Shown one piece after another: positions 13,476-25,514 of a stretch of DNA of 64,000 bases (its first letter is position 1; each line of letters begins with the position of its first letter). The translations under genes and the position numbers were made by a program. Origin of the DNA: Apostichopus parvimensis (lineage: Eukaryota > Echinodermata > Holothuroidea > Aspidochirotida > Stichopodidae); NCBI GenBank assembly GCA_000934455.1, contig KN882213.1, positions 584,465 to 648,464 on the forward strand, written 5' to 3'. The notes beneath the pieces are model-generated. The model ran no database searches. It was given only the letters and a program-made list of their open reading frames with translations, and was not told where the DNA came from.

Positions 13476-13884
13476 AAATAACAATTATCTGAACAACATA
13501 TTATGTAGAAAACCCAGTTAGGGAATTCTGGAATGTTTTACCTCTACTCTCCAAAAGATTGCTAATTTGCAACTTCACCGAAAAATGTCCATCTAAAATC
13601 GCTATCATACTTTCCGAAACTTTCCTCGCTACAGTGTAGCTTGCTAATAACAGCGTCCCTGCAGGCCCCGAAATGAAGTGCCGCGATGACGTCACAGCCG
13701 CTCATCGTTCTCCACTGTTCAAAATATATTAGATTAAGTTGGCCTGAGGTTCCAAAATTCACTTCTCCTGAATGGTAGGATGAAAAATCCCTGAACTAGA
13801 ACTGTGTCGATATAAAAATTATGGATTCTTTTCATATGCCCAAGAGACAGCCACTAAAAAATTCCTTAAATTCCACAACCTAAA

Positions 13885-14025
13885 ATCAGATTATATCCAA
13901 ACTTGGAATACAGTTATTGGTCAATAGCTAGTACATGTGGGCATAAATACTATGATCATGGGGGATGACATTCAACACAAGCAAGGAGCCATAGTGCCTG
14001 TTTGGGCTCTTGTTTTTTATTCATT
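13885..14025. repeat. Dispersed repeat end, same family as 7547-7900
   Basis: A 'ccaaacttggaatacagtta' block is followed by 'tttgggctcttgtttt', a terminal motif similar in style to 29935-29965. Confidence 0.5.
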
Positions 14026-14601
14026 TTCATTTTATTTTAGACTGATGATCCATATCAATTTCTAGCAGGCACTGTGATGCATGCAAGCTGCTTGCATTCA
14101 AATTTTCCGAGGGCAATAACTTATGCCAATGTCAGTACTTCAAAATGTTTCCTCATAAATATTGACAGTTTTAATTCTTCTAAGCTAACCTGCAACTACC
14201 AGCTGAGAAAAACTATGCTGCAAACAAGCTCTCACTAAATATTGATAAGTCAGAGTATATATTCTTTAATACACATCATTAGCATAAATGGCATAGTCAG
14301 ATTACGATGGGCGATAAGTGCACATCATGCTAGCTGCCCACCAGCACAACTGGTGGTCCTCCAGTGGGGGAAGCTGGCAGAAAACCAGAGAATTGGCTGG
14401 CTTTTATCTGGCAGTCCGCGGCGACTCTGTCGAAAGACCACAGGAGAACATCCAGTGTTCCACCAGTATCCCTATGGCATTGTACCAGAAAGCTGCCAGC
14501 AAAAACCTGGTTTTCGCGAGAGAACCACTGGCAACCTACTAGCCAAACAAACAGCATTCCCCAGCATACTGCCGAGGGAATTCTTTGATATCTTACCTTT
14601 A

Positions 14602-14759
14602 CAGTTATAATGCAAAATACACTAAGTTACACATTGAAATGCGTAGAGAGGGATATGTTGCAGTTGAATGGTCTCTTGTATTACTAATTAAGCAAATATT
14701 TTTGTGTCACTTTTCCAGCATCTTCAATGTGTAACTCAGTGTAAGTTGCATTATAACTG
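14602..14759. mobile_element. Mariner-like MITE, 158 bp, foldback
   Basis: Arms 14602-14638 and 14723-14759 are inverted copies of 37 bp with a few mismatches, starting CAGTTATAATGCAA. TA dinucleotides flank both sides (14600-14601, 14760-14761), as in Tc1/mariner targets. It is nested in a larger insertion inside a LINE fragment. Confidence 0.75.
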
Positions 14760-14967
14760 TATATAATTGCTGAGATGACTATTTTCAGATGCCTATTACA
14801 GGTCGTCATCCATAAAATGTGAAAAGTGAAAACAATCAGATCACACCCCCAATTAAATTCCGCTTCAGATGTGCAAAAAACACAATAAGGGTATTATATT
14901 ATGTAATCAATTGCAGCTGGCGATTTTAAGGGTCAATAACTGCTTTATTTGTTTGTCATTTTATAGG

Positions 14968-15880
14968 CAATATTCTGTTGGTCTGCTGTCGGTGTCAATG
15001 CATACATAGCTTATCCAAGCCGTAAATTCTATTGGCCCGTAGGCGGACCACCAGCGTTTTCCTACCACAAAGCAATGGCAGACGCTAGCATGGGTGTAGC
15101 ATATTGTACAAAGAACAGATATGTGCACAAATAAAACACTTTCATTAAAGGCATTGAAAACTCGCCCCAAACCGCGTGCCGTGCTCTGAAAAAGTTAACT
15201 TTCCGTTGCTTGCAAGTGAAGTTTTCTTCTTGTCGCTACAAAATGCAGACAGTAATGGAAAGTGATCTGCCTTGTTATCTTTTATCAAGACCTGAGATGT
15301 CCATCGCTGCTATGTACACTGTGTTATGGGTATTGACCGTAGCTGTATATATTGACTGTACACTAGTATCAAATTACCGACGGTAGCAAGCTGCGTGTGT
15401 ATTTTCTGGGATCAATGGTGGTGTCTAACACTTCTGTTACACCTCATTTGAAACTAGGTCAGATAACCGCCATGAGACGTTTCTTTGTGCGCGAGTCTTC
15501 AAACCCTTTAATGAACACTCATGCTTAACTAAAACTTTCATATTGAGATTTAAGATTTTGGAAATACACCGAGTCACTGGGTTGGTATGTTTGTGTAATT
15601 GTTTATTGACTTTCCTAACATGATATTTGTGGGACTTTTCTACAGCGGTATGCTGTTGGTCCGCTGTCAACATTCTGCTAGGTTAATCTAAGCTGCAATG
15701 TCTATCGATCTTTTGGCGAACCTCCAGAGCCTAACTGCCAGCACTTTTACCACAGGGATACGCTGTTGTTCCGATGCCGGTATTCTGCTAGGTTTTATAT
15801 CCAAGCTGCAATGTCTATTGGTCTGTCGCCCTACCTCCAGCGCTTCACCGCCAGCGCTATTATGATGGCAGACCACTATA
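14968..15880. repeat. Tandem repeat of about 110 bp, three units, split by a MITE
   Basis: Units start near 14968, 15648 and 15756 with 'tgttggtctgctgtc', 'tgttggtccgctgtc' and 'tgttgttccgatgcc', followed by 'aagctgcaatgtctat' or a variant and a 'cctccag' block. The TTAA MITE at 15149-15507 lies between units 1 and 2. The whole is nested in the LINE fragment. Confidence 0.65.
15149..15507. mobile_element. TTAA-flanked MITE, copy 1
   Basis: The ends are TTAA-AGGCATTGAAAACTCGC and, inverted, GCGAGTCTTCAAACCCT-TTAA. They are imperfect inverted repeats flanked on both sides by TTAA (15145-15148, 15508-15511), a piggyBac-type target. A second copy lies at 47062. No transposase is encoded. Confidence 0.7.
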
Positions 15881-16815
15881 TAGTTTTATATACTGGGGAC
15901 TATTTTTTATACTGTAAAATGTTTAGGTGTGCATATTGATTGACAACTAAATTGGCGGGATCATATACCAATACTCTCTAAAATAATAGCACGAAACGTT
16001 GTCATTTCCAAGACATTTTCTTCCACACAAGAAAATTGTATCAAACTTTGATTGTCCCTCAACTTTCATACTGTGCTAAAATCTGGTGCAGTACTAGAAA
16101 ATCCAATTTAAACCTGTTGTATATATTACAAAAACAAGCTATTTGTCATATTGCCAATAAGGCTTCTCATGATCACACTAGTGTTCTGTTTTGCAATTTC
16201 AATCTTTTTATACTTAATGATCTAATTAAAATAAACACTACATACTTTGTTTACAAATCTTTACACAACAACCTAACCCTGTGCATTCAAAGATTTTTTC
16301 TCTACTAATAACGTTATTCATATCTAGGATACAAGACAATGCTGATAACATTCGCTGTTGTCCAGTTCTACGAACTTTGGAATGTTTAGGTTAAGATATC
16401 GTGTCATGAAGACTGGGAAGACAATAGCAACAAATATTAAACTGTCAGAGTCTGCTTAACTACTTAAAAGAATGGCAACTTAACAATGCATCAAACATTA
16501 ATATCATATGTCTAATAACACTGTTTGAACTCAAAATTGGTATTCACATTATGCCTCTTATTAGCACCTTTATTATACAACATTCGATAAGGAAACAAAT
16601 TATTAAATGAATGTTGTGCAATTGTGAACAAAAATGTTCATAAGTAAATGTAACCTATTCTTTTGTTGCTTTTTGGTTGGGAGTGTACTACTTTGTTTTA
16701 CCTTTTGATGTTTTATAGAAGACTTCCTTTCAAACCTGATTTAGACACATTGTTATATACTATGTTTATTGTATTTCTACCTCTCAGTTGTGAAAAGACA
16801 ATAAATTTGAAATTA

Positions 16816-17829
16816 GATGGTATTTACTGGGTGTTATTCCCTGGCCCTGCTGGTACTTCTTGTGCAACTGTAAATGTTATAAAACCATAAAATGATTATG
16901 TATGCCCCATATATGCAAACAAGCATCTTACTGTACGTTATCGTTATGTATATTGATCAAACCCTAGAGGACTATACAAACTAGGTTCAGGGAAAAGGAT
17001 AGCATTAAGTAGAAAGTTTAGTTTGAAAAAATGTTTATGTTTGTGGTAAAGTGAAATTTGTCTGTTTGGCTCTCCATGGATGTTGAGCGTTGGGCTACCG
17101 TATTTGCATAACCTCTCTGCAACTGTGTTTTTAGTGCACATGTGCTTCAGAACTTAGTCCAGTGTTTATTGTGTATTTTCTGAGAGATTGAAGGGTCATT
17201 TCTTATTGTTTAAAGTATCTCGTAAGTTTAGTAAATGAGTAAGTTGCAAACACACTATATAGGGTACTGCTGCTCTCACTTCCGAGATCAGTAGAGATTT
17301 TTATATATTGTTACGCTGAGTGAAGCAGTTAGTCATCGGCTGGGGCCACGCTGTTTTCTTCACTGCTGATCAAGATTTTAAGTATAGAGGTTTTACGATA
17401 GTAAGTTGTCAAATTGAAGTTGACTAATCGAAGAAAACAGATATTTCCTGGGGTTGATGGCGAGACTTTCCTGGGTGCGATGACAGTACTTCTCTAGATG
17501 TTGAGGATTTGAAGGACGCTGGCTATCACTTTTAATTAATACTGGGCCCAGGCTGTTCTTTAACAGTACTGAACTTGAGCTGCAATATACAACTGGAAAC
17601 AATTGCGTTGTGCCGTATTTCTTACTGCTAGATCCCCTTTCATGTCCCCCCTTGGGCACGTCTCTTTTCATTTATACTATTGAAAGGATATAAGTAAAGC
17701 TTTGAAATTCATAAGTGAAGATATGTTAAGTTATTTGACTGTATGTGTGGACTGTTATGTATGATCAAATTTTCAAACAAGAATATTATTAATAGATGTC
17801 AGCTCATTCTTCGCATATTTTTATTACAG
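16816..17829. other. Non-coding, upstream intron of the Calx-beta exon
   Basis: The exon with the first Calx-beta strands should lie upstream but was not found here or elsewhere in the window. Confidence 0.5.
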
Positions 17830-18063
17830 TGTCCACCTCTCAAAGCTCTGCTGCTGCATCTCGAGACTTTGTTAGCATTAACACTCCTGTTACAATATCT
17901 GTTGGACAGGTTTGTGTACCTGTGGATATATCCATTGTATCTGACATGACCTTTGAACTTACTGAAGTATTCCATTTGGTTATACTTACAACTCAATTAC
18001 CTTCATCAGTATACGTTGTTCCTGGGCAAGTGACTGCTACTGTTACTATAACAGACAATGATG
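17830..18063 (+). CDS. Exon: C-terminal part of a Calx-beta domain
   Basis: The exon is 234 nt (78 codons), phase 1-1, after TTATTACAG and before GTAAAT. The translation shows the second half of a Calx-beta fold: a DFVS strand, the PVTISVGQ turn, alternating V-D-I-S-I residues, an ELTEVF stretch with acidic residues where the family binds calcium, and the closing ATVTITDNDG motif, typical of the last strand. The first strands are missing and should be on an upstream exon that I could not find. Calx-beta domains occur in the Na/Ca exchanger, integrin beta-4 and many extracellular adhesion proteins. Here the domain is followed directly by HYR, a known pairing in large invertebrate matrix and receptor proteins. 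Confidence 0.8.
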
Positions 18064-19080
18064 GTAAATATCATATTGAAATTAAGATACATTGCCTTTT
18101 ATAGAACACATATGATCTAAATTTAAGTCAAGCTCTGCTAAAATAAAAATCTGTTGTCTATTTTCATATGTTTTGTAAAAATTTAGAGATTGAAGTGTTT
18201 TGATGAACAGTTTCTTTAAATGTATACAATTTTTTTCTGCATGAATTACTGAGCTTCCTAAGGATGAAGTAAGCTGTACTTTCTGTATTCTTGTGAGAAT
18301 TAACTCCTTCAGTTCTACTTGTCTGTGAATGACTACATCCAAATTTAAACCACACCTGACTAAGATTTGTAGTTTTAATTGTGTAGATTATGGATCAGGA
18401 ATATCAATGCTACTATGTTACTACCATGTTACTATTTAAGATAAATTTCAGACAAACATTGTAAATACAATGTAATTTAACTTTGATTAATTTAGTGTGT
18501 ACTATCCCAGCATTTAATCACCTATACATTGTAGTAACTGCCCAGCAACTTACTGTATACACAACAGAAATATAGACATACATACATGAGTGGTCTTCAT
18601 GTAAAGTCAGGAAGACAAAATAAAAGTTGAAATGATCCTTTTTCATATTGACAGAGATCTCAATAATAAATGTTTCATCTTTTAAATCAACACATTTCAA
18701 TCTGATTAAGATATTTTTACAGATGTGTGTAGATGCAGGTGCATATGACAAGGTTAAACTTAATAATCAGACATTTGACTGAACTGTAAGTTAAGGTTCT
18801 TCTGCCTATGGTCAGAGGATGTTAAACTTTTCTCTGCATTCATAGGTTTGACTATAAAAGGGTTATTTTGAATGACCAGTTATTGAATTGCATAGATATA
18901 CTGTAACTTCATATCTTCAAATTTAGTTTGATCTTGCCATTGTACTAGAAAGTATGACTGAAGGTGGATTGCTGACTATTTTATTGCTGACTTATTGTTA
19001 TCTTATTGCTGACTAACTTATACAAAATAAAGGTTGAGTATATTTTAAGTAGAAAACTATATTGATTCCATTCTCCACAG

Positions 19081-19326
19081 ACACTGATCCTCCAGTGATA
19101 TCCAACTGTCCTCTTGATAGCTCAATAAGTATTGCACCTGGTACATCATCTACAAGTGTTTTCTGGCAACCACCCACAGCATCTGATAATTCTGGAGATG
19201 TAACTCTTATGTCATCTCATCAACGTGGAGGTACTTTCTCTCTAGGGCCAACTACAGTCACTTACACTGCCAGGGATGGTGCAGGAAATACAGTACTTTG
19301 TGACTTTGTTATTACTGTAATGATTG
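19081..19326 (+). CDS. Exon: HYR (hyalin repeat) domain 1
   Basis: The exon is 246 nt (82 codons), phase 1-1, with acceptor CTCCACAG and donor GTGAGT. It encodes one complete HYR domain: D-x-DPPVI-x-NCP at the start, a tryptophan before the PPTASDNSGD segment, SSHQRGGTFSLG, then TTVTYTARDGAGN and a CDFVITV final strand. The two family cysteines (in CP and in CDF) are both present. HYR is an Ig-like fold linked to adhesion, named after sea urchin hyalin. Translating across the splice from the Calx-beta exon gives DND followed by DTDPP, which supports this junction. Confidence 0.88.
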
Positions 19327-21722
19327 GTGAGTACTAAAGGACAACTAAACTTGAAGAGTAGGACATAGCAGTACAAAAGTAACTTAAACATGCACATAGA
19401 ATGGGATGGATGGTTTGCACTCTACATGATTCATAAAGATAGAGAAACCTGAATTTATAAATCTAGAAAGCACTTGATGGAAAGACATATTTCAGCCTCC
19501 TGCAATTTTTCTTTCCAGACTGAAGATAACTTTTGATTCCTTAGTCTGTTTATTGAAAGTTGTGTATCGTCACTATGTTATCAATAGGTGTTGTCTTCTT
19601 CTTGTTCTATATAAACAGATCTAGGTATGAAAAGGCTTGCTCAGGTTGGTCAATCTTTATGTCCAGTATATACCTGGATTATGATTTTTGGCCTAAAGGA
19701 TTATATTGATGTTATGGGCGGTTATAGTAGAACCCTCAGCTATATCAAAACTGTACTGTATTTAAAGGAAAGTAAAAGTCTGATGTGTCATTGTTGAGTA
19801 CCATTTATTAGAACATTTACACCAGGCAGTTTTCTTCACAAAACTAACTTCTAACCTCTTCAGACGTAGAACAAAGGAATTTAAAACAATGTTATTTGTG
19901 CAGTTCTATGTCCAGTGGTCAGCTGTATTGGACTCAAATCTGGTCATGTTGCAATTTGACATCATTCAGCCTTTAAAAGTCAAATGTGCATCATAGTATA
20001 GGTTATACCAACTTCAAGGGAACCAACACACAAAGCTACTGGCTTCAGGAATTGCACCAATGCAGCACAGTAGTGTTATTGCACAGCTGCCAAGTAGTAT
20101 CTTTCCTCCTTATCTTGTATTGGAATTAGATTATGATAAGTTAGAGTGTATGAGCTCTCACCACAAAACATGAATGTCTGTGGAAATTGTGCAAAACTTA
20201 TGTAATTTCTTATAATTGATGCCATCCTTTTACAAAATAAGACAGACATGCCAATCAAGAGGCAGAATGGTTCATAATGAGCTGAATCTAGTTCTATGCC
20301 CTCACCAATTCATCAGCTACAATACTATCTAACATTAACACTTCAAGAATGGTATATAGGCTTAATGTTAACAGTTTCATGTTTAACTTCTAGGCTTCCA
20401 TACTCCTTCTTCTGTAAGGTTGTGTGGGTCAAAGGAGTAGATTCCACACTAGAGATGGTTTATGTTGTCACAGCCAGTTGGGACAATTTCCTAATTCTAT
20501 TAACACTCTGATCTGTCCTCCCATGTCATGCTTCAATGCACTCGTTTTGACAGTTTGAACAGTTATTAATCTTTATCTGATAGAAATCTGATATTCATAC
20601 TGTGCATACTGAAAATACCAGTGCTTTGAAGTGGGACATTAAAGTACAGCATAGAAAACTTTTCTCAACTGGGTGGTTGTCACAAGAAGCTGTAGTGGGC
20701 TTGGTGCTTTCAAATATGGCAAAATAAATTGCTGGTGATCCTGCTGTATTGGAACAATAAGTATTTTGCCAATTACAGAAAGAATCATGTTTGTAGAAAG
20801 GGATGATTACTGTTAGCCCAGACAGATCTTTAAATGGTTGAAAACATTACATATTATCATTTTCTACAGGTGCATCTCAATTAGACATTTCTGTTTCACT
20901 GCTATGCTATGTGCACTCTTCTTTGAATTTATTTACTGGTTGTGTTGAAATTAGTGTCTTTGAAATGTTGTGGATTGAAATGTAATACAGTTAAGCTCAG
21001 TACAACATTCCTAATGTGCTCTGCCATACCCTCATTGCGCTTAAGAACTTGATGATATGACCTGCATACAATTTGTGCAGAATGCTTCCAGTCAAGCATG
21101 TGCCATAGAATGCCATGCATGCAATTAGAATGGTAAAATTTGTTTCAAAATGTTCTTAATTTGCCTGCCCCGAGCATGTGTACATGGCTTTGAAATTTAT
21201 TCATGGGAATTATTACATTATATGTCAAAACTATACATTGCAGAGAATAATTTATGCGGTACTGCATCCGAATAATTGCTATGCAAATGGTCAAGTTGCT
21301 ATATAAGTGAAAAGATGTTTAGCCTTTATTGCATACAGGTACCATAGTATTTTATGAGAGAAAAATTCAAAACTGCTACAAAAGTTGAACAATAAAAATT
21401 ATTCCCTGCATTGTCAAATATTAATTGTGACTTACTATACACATTGAAGTAATTTAAATTTACACATAAGTAAGTATATTTTTTTTGACATTTACTATGT
21501 GATATATTTCACATTTGGACCAACTAAGACTGCTTGCCATTCAGAAAATACATTGATGGCCTTGTCAAGCAGCTGTGGCTGGAAAAAGTTTAAACTTAAC
21601 ATACTATGTTGATAAAGTAATTCACATGAAACAACTAGAAATTATGTTTTTCACCGTAACTGTATGCCCTAGAAGAAACAGATCATATGTACCTAAAAAG
21701 GCAGTGCCCTTATCCTTCTTCT
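19327..21722. other. Intron between HYR1 and the EGF array
   Basis: AT-rich and mostly unique, with no further exon that I can support. Confidence 0.55.
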
Positions 21723-21805
21723 CATTCACCTCATTTGACCTCCCTCATTGACCTCCCTCATAGACCTCCCTCATTTACCTCCTTCATTACCTCCCCCATT
21801 TACCC
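21723..21805. repeat. Minisatellite of about 14 bp
   Basis: About five copies of 'cctccctcattgac' and variants, pyrimidine-rich on the plus strand. Confidence 0.8.
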
Positions 21806-22240
21806 ACCTCAAAAGGAGCACGAATGGTGCATACTATACTACTGACTACTTTACTTAACAGTTAACAATTTGTTTAGATTTGAACTATGTATCAGTCTAA
21901 GTTACTCTATTAAATCAAAACTTTGTCAAACTTTTTAGGGTAAAAAAACCCTCAAACAATCATGCATGAGTTTCATCAGTTAACTCAAAAACTATAACAA
22001 ATGTTAGGGTATTTGAGAACTTTTTCATGTTGTTGCAAATTAACTGATCTTGAATTATTCAGTTTCATATTTTATGCATGTACAATTTTTAGCAAATGCA
22101 GCAGGTGAATGTGTGAGTGTTAGGGGTAAAGAGCCTTATATGACTTTTAAAACATTAATTTGATGTAGTTGACACCATTATAATTTAGACATAACCCTTG
22201 CCATCTTCCGTGTAGTGACTGAGAGCCACAAAGAGAATTG

Positions 22241-22277
22241 GAGGGGGGCGGGGGGAGGGGGGAGGGTGGAGGGAGGT
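22241..22277 (+). other. G-run cluster, G-quadruplex candidate
   Basis: Several runs of three to six G separated by single bases lie in otherwise AT-rich intron DNA upstream of EGF1. The paralogous region upstream of EGF4 lacks it. Confidence 0.6.
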
Positions 22278-23484
22278 GTATTTTTTGGGATGCATATTAA
22301 ATATAAAATTTACACCCAATCTGCAAATTCCCTTAAAATTGAACCAACTCAGCATTCCATATTGTTCAGGATCATGCTTCAAAAATGATACAGCTACTAT
22401 TAAATTTCATCAAGTATTTGAATAAAATTATAGTGATAAACTATAGAATACGAAAGGTGTAGGACTCATACAATGATCTTTACTTTAGTGTAATGTGACC
22501 AGACCTCCCTATAGATGTTCCAAGGACAGTATCTGGGGAAAAATTGTCCCTGGAAATGCATTAGGATTTTATATCATATGCCCCAGCAATGTCTCAAAAT
22601 ATGTGAAAAGGGCCTGCATAATTCCAATTGGGCTGTTAGTGCATATAGACACAACATGGGCAGAAGATGTGATTGTTTACAACTACAAACATACTGTCCA
22701 TTGGTGACGTACTGTGACATAGGCACAGAGATCATCGAATAACTTCATAGGTTATATTTCACACTGAAAATATCTTTTTGAATTTGGTGATGATATGGGG
22801 AAACACCCAGTTATCTTCAAGATTTCTGGCATTTAATCTTTATATCTTCGACAAAATACTAATTGCTTTAGGATAACATTTTCTGAACTTCAGTAACTTG
22901 TTTATCATCCACTTAAACAATGAGAGTTCCTCAAAATTCCACCCTCCCTTGAACCATTGTTACTCAGAAGTTTATTCCCACAACCCAGGATATTCCACGA
23001 GAACTGTGCCATGTGCCACCAGATCCCTGTCCATCAAATTTGAAGCTCAGAGTGCATGTGAGCTAGGCTATCCAAAAATGGACTTGATGTTAATAATAAA
23101 AACAATAACTTTACTGGGATATATCCATCAAGTTGCCAAGGTCTTAAAAGGTTGTTAAATTTTGACATCTGCAAACAACAAACACTATTGTGACACTTTT
23201 TGGTTGGACAACATGAACTGTTGATGTCAACATGGCCAGTTAAGGGGTGGAGGGTGTACATAAACATGTCCCAGGGTTTCCTGAATCAAAAATATGGTCA
23301 CCTAATTTCAGTGTTGGATCAACCTGCATTGTGGACAGATGACATAATGGCAGAGGAAAGACGGAAAAAGGAAAACTTGCAGTCAATTTTAAGAATAAGA
23401 TGCATGCAAACCAAGCTATCACAGTTAGAAGACTTTTAAATATTTCAACCATATGCATTAACTGAATGTCCTCTTTTTTTACAG

Positions 23485-23625
23485 ATGTTGATGAATGTAC
23501 AACCACTACTTTGTGTGATAGCAGCTCATCAACATGCATGAACAGCATTGGCAGCTACATATGTGGGTGTAAATCTGGTTACACTGGTCCAACTTTCATA
23601 CCTGGACAACAATTTACATGCTCAG
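23485..23625 (+). CDS. Exon: calcium-binding EGF domain (EGF1)
   Basis: The exon is 141 nt (47 codons), phase 1-1, with acceptor TTTTTACAG and donor GTAAAT. It is one cbEGF: DVDEC at the start, six cysteines, and C-x-N-x4-Y-x-C, which matches the Asp/Asn beta-hydroxylation consensus of calcium-binding EGF domains. It ends with GYTG and a last cysteine. The unit containing it has lost about 230 bp of upstream intron that the other four EGF units keep: the sequence jumps from the 'cctgcattg' motif to 'tggacagatg' near 23336. Confidence 0.88.
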
Positions 23626-23729
23626 GTAAATATAAAAACATCAAATTATCCTTAAAGTAAATTATTAATTGTCAACCAAGTCAACAAAGCCCAAATTTTC
23701 ATTGTCTCAAACTTTAAAGTTAAACTGTT

Positions 23730-24420
23730 TCCGTTTGTACATTCTGTTTATTCGCCCGTATCGAGCACTGAGTCACGCAGTTACATAAAAAGCCTAGCCT
23801 AGCATGTGTGTAATAGCGTTATGTGCAGCGCGTTCGAATATGGAAGTGATTCCAGCATATCTCTCGCCGCCTAGCGCTAGTTTCCGTCAAGAAAGGAGTC
23901 CGTGGCTTCGGCCTTAATTATATTTAGCCGCTCAATATGTACTGCGCTTGCTGCTTAGTATATGTGCACTGAACATAATTTTATCAAACAGAGGGCAAGC
24001 AGATCGAACCTATAATACTGTACGCGTGCTTCCCATCATCGGCATAATTTTTTTCTGGGTGTTTTAATACCTTTAACTTTTTGAAAGCCATTTATAGCGT
24101 CCGAATTGACTAGCACATAAAACTTTTCGCTAGAGAATTTTTTTTTTATGCATCCTTTAAAACAACATTCTGTTACGTTTGATACCATCATAAATTCAAC
24201 ACAACTTTATTATTTTTCACCTTTATCGACCAGACTATAAGGACTTCGCAAAAAAAAACCAACTGACACCCATTGTTAATATATTGAACACAATCTTTAT
24301 TACAAAACATTTCTTAAGACAAAACAGCAAGAAATTTATAAAGAAATTATTGCCTTAGAACACAACATGTTTTGGTCAATAAACTACAAAAGAGCAAGTC
24401 TTCGTCGTTGACTGTCGTTG
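23730..24420. other. Unrelated segment interrupting the EGF1-EGF2 intron repeat
   Basis: The homology to the other EGF introns stops near 23730 and resumes near 24430. The roughly 690 bp between is richer in CG dinucleotides than its surroundings and matches no other part of the window that I can see. No terminal repeats, long reading frame or target duplication was found. It is probably an old insertion or a replacement. Confidence 0.5.
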
Positions 24421-25373
24421 ATTGTGATAATATGGGAAAACACCCAGTTATGTTCAATATTTTTGGCATTTTGGACAAAATACTTGATTTAGGATTACGT
24501 TTTTTAAACTTCAGCACATGTTTATCATCCACTTAAACAATGAGAGGTCCTCAAGATTCCACCCTCCCTTGAACCATTGTGGCACAAACGTTTATTCCCA
24601 CTACCCAGGATATTCCATGAGGACTGAGCCATGTGCCACCAGACCCCTGTCCATCAAATTTGAAGCTCAAAGTGCATGTGAGCTAGGCTAGCCGAAAATG
24701 GACTTTATGTTAAAATTAAAACAATTACTTAACTGGGACATATATCAAGTCGGCAAGGTCTCAAAATGTAGTTAAATTTTCTGACATCTGCAAAATGTCA
24801 TAAAAACCGCAAACAATATGGTGACACACATTTCGGTTGCACAACGTGAACTTTTGATGTCAACATGGCCAGTGAAAAGGTGGGGTGGGGGTGGGGGAGT
24901 GTACAATAACATGTCCCAGGGTTCCCTGAAGAAATGTGGTCACAATATTTTAGTGGAATAGAGCAACCTGCAGTGTAAGATGAGATCTTGTAGTTGATGT
25001 GCGTGATATTTGTATCTAAATAGCAACCAGTTTGCATCCTCGTTGACCTTAAATTTCTGAATATCTTACAGTATGTGATCCAATACTCAAGAATACTTCT
25101 GACCAATATGTACTGCCCGGCACATATTATGATCAAAGTTAATTAAAACATTGACTCCATGTGGCATCTCCATAAGGAATTTGGCCAAATGTAATATTGT
25201 GAACAGATGGCATAAGAATGGCAGTGGACGTATGGGAAAAGGATAATTTGCAGTCAAATTTAATAATAAGATGCATGCAAATCATGCAATCTCAGTTCAA
25301 AAACTTTTACATATGATATGAAGTAGTCTAGTTCAACCATATGCTTTTACTGCATGGTTCTCTTTGGTTACAG

Positions 25374-25514
25374 ATCGAGATGAATGTACAAACAGTAATT
25401 TGTGTGAAACTAGCTCATCAACATGCAGTAACACCATGGGCAGCTACATATGTATGTGTAAGTCTGGTTACACTGGTTCACCTTTCACACCTGGACTACC
25501 ATCTACATGCACAG
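25374..25514 (+). CDS. Exon: calcium-binding EGF domain (EGF2)
   Basis: The exon is 141 nt (47 codons), phase 1-1, acceptor GGTTACAG, donor GTAAAT. It encodes a complete cbEGF starting DRDEC, with six cysteines and the C-x-N-x4-Y-x-C hydroxylation-type motif. It is 1889 bp downstream of EGF1 and is preceded by the shared intron repeat (24450-25370). Its second half, SPFTPG to STCTG, is closer to EGF4 than EGF1 is. Confidence 0.88.

Larger units (their letters stand above)
14060..16815 (+). mobile_element. Decayed non-LTR retrotransposon (LINE), interrupted
   Basis: 14210-14280 reads ANKLSLNIDKSEYIFF, an RT thumb-side motif of Jockey/CR1-type LINEs. 15920-16310 continues with a CLGVHID-like piece and then IVPQLSYCAKIW. 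A 3' tail with AATAAATTTGAAATTA lies near 16799-16815. Between the two RT pieces about 1.6 kb of other sequence is inserted, including two MITEs and tandem repeats. Stops and frame changes show it is dead. Confidence 0.65.

Noticed and set aside
14242-14610. 122-codon open frame
   Set aside because: It starts in a LINE remnant and runs into unrelated inserted sequence; no domain and no splice logic.
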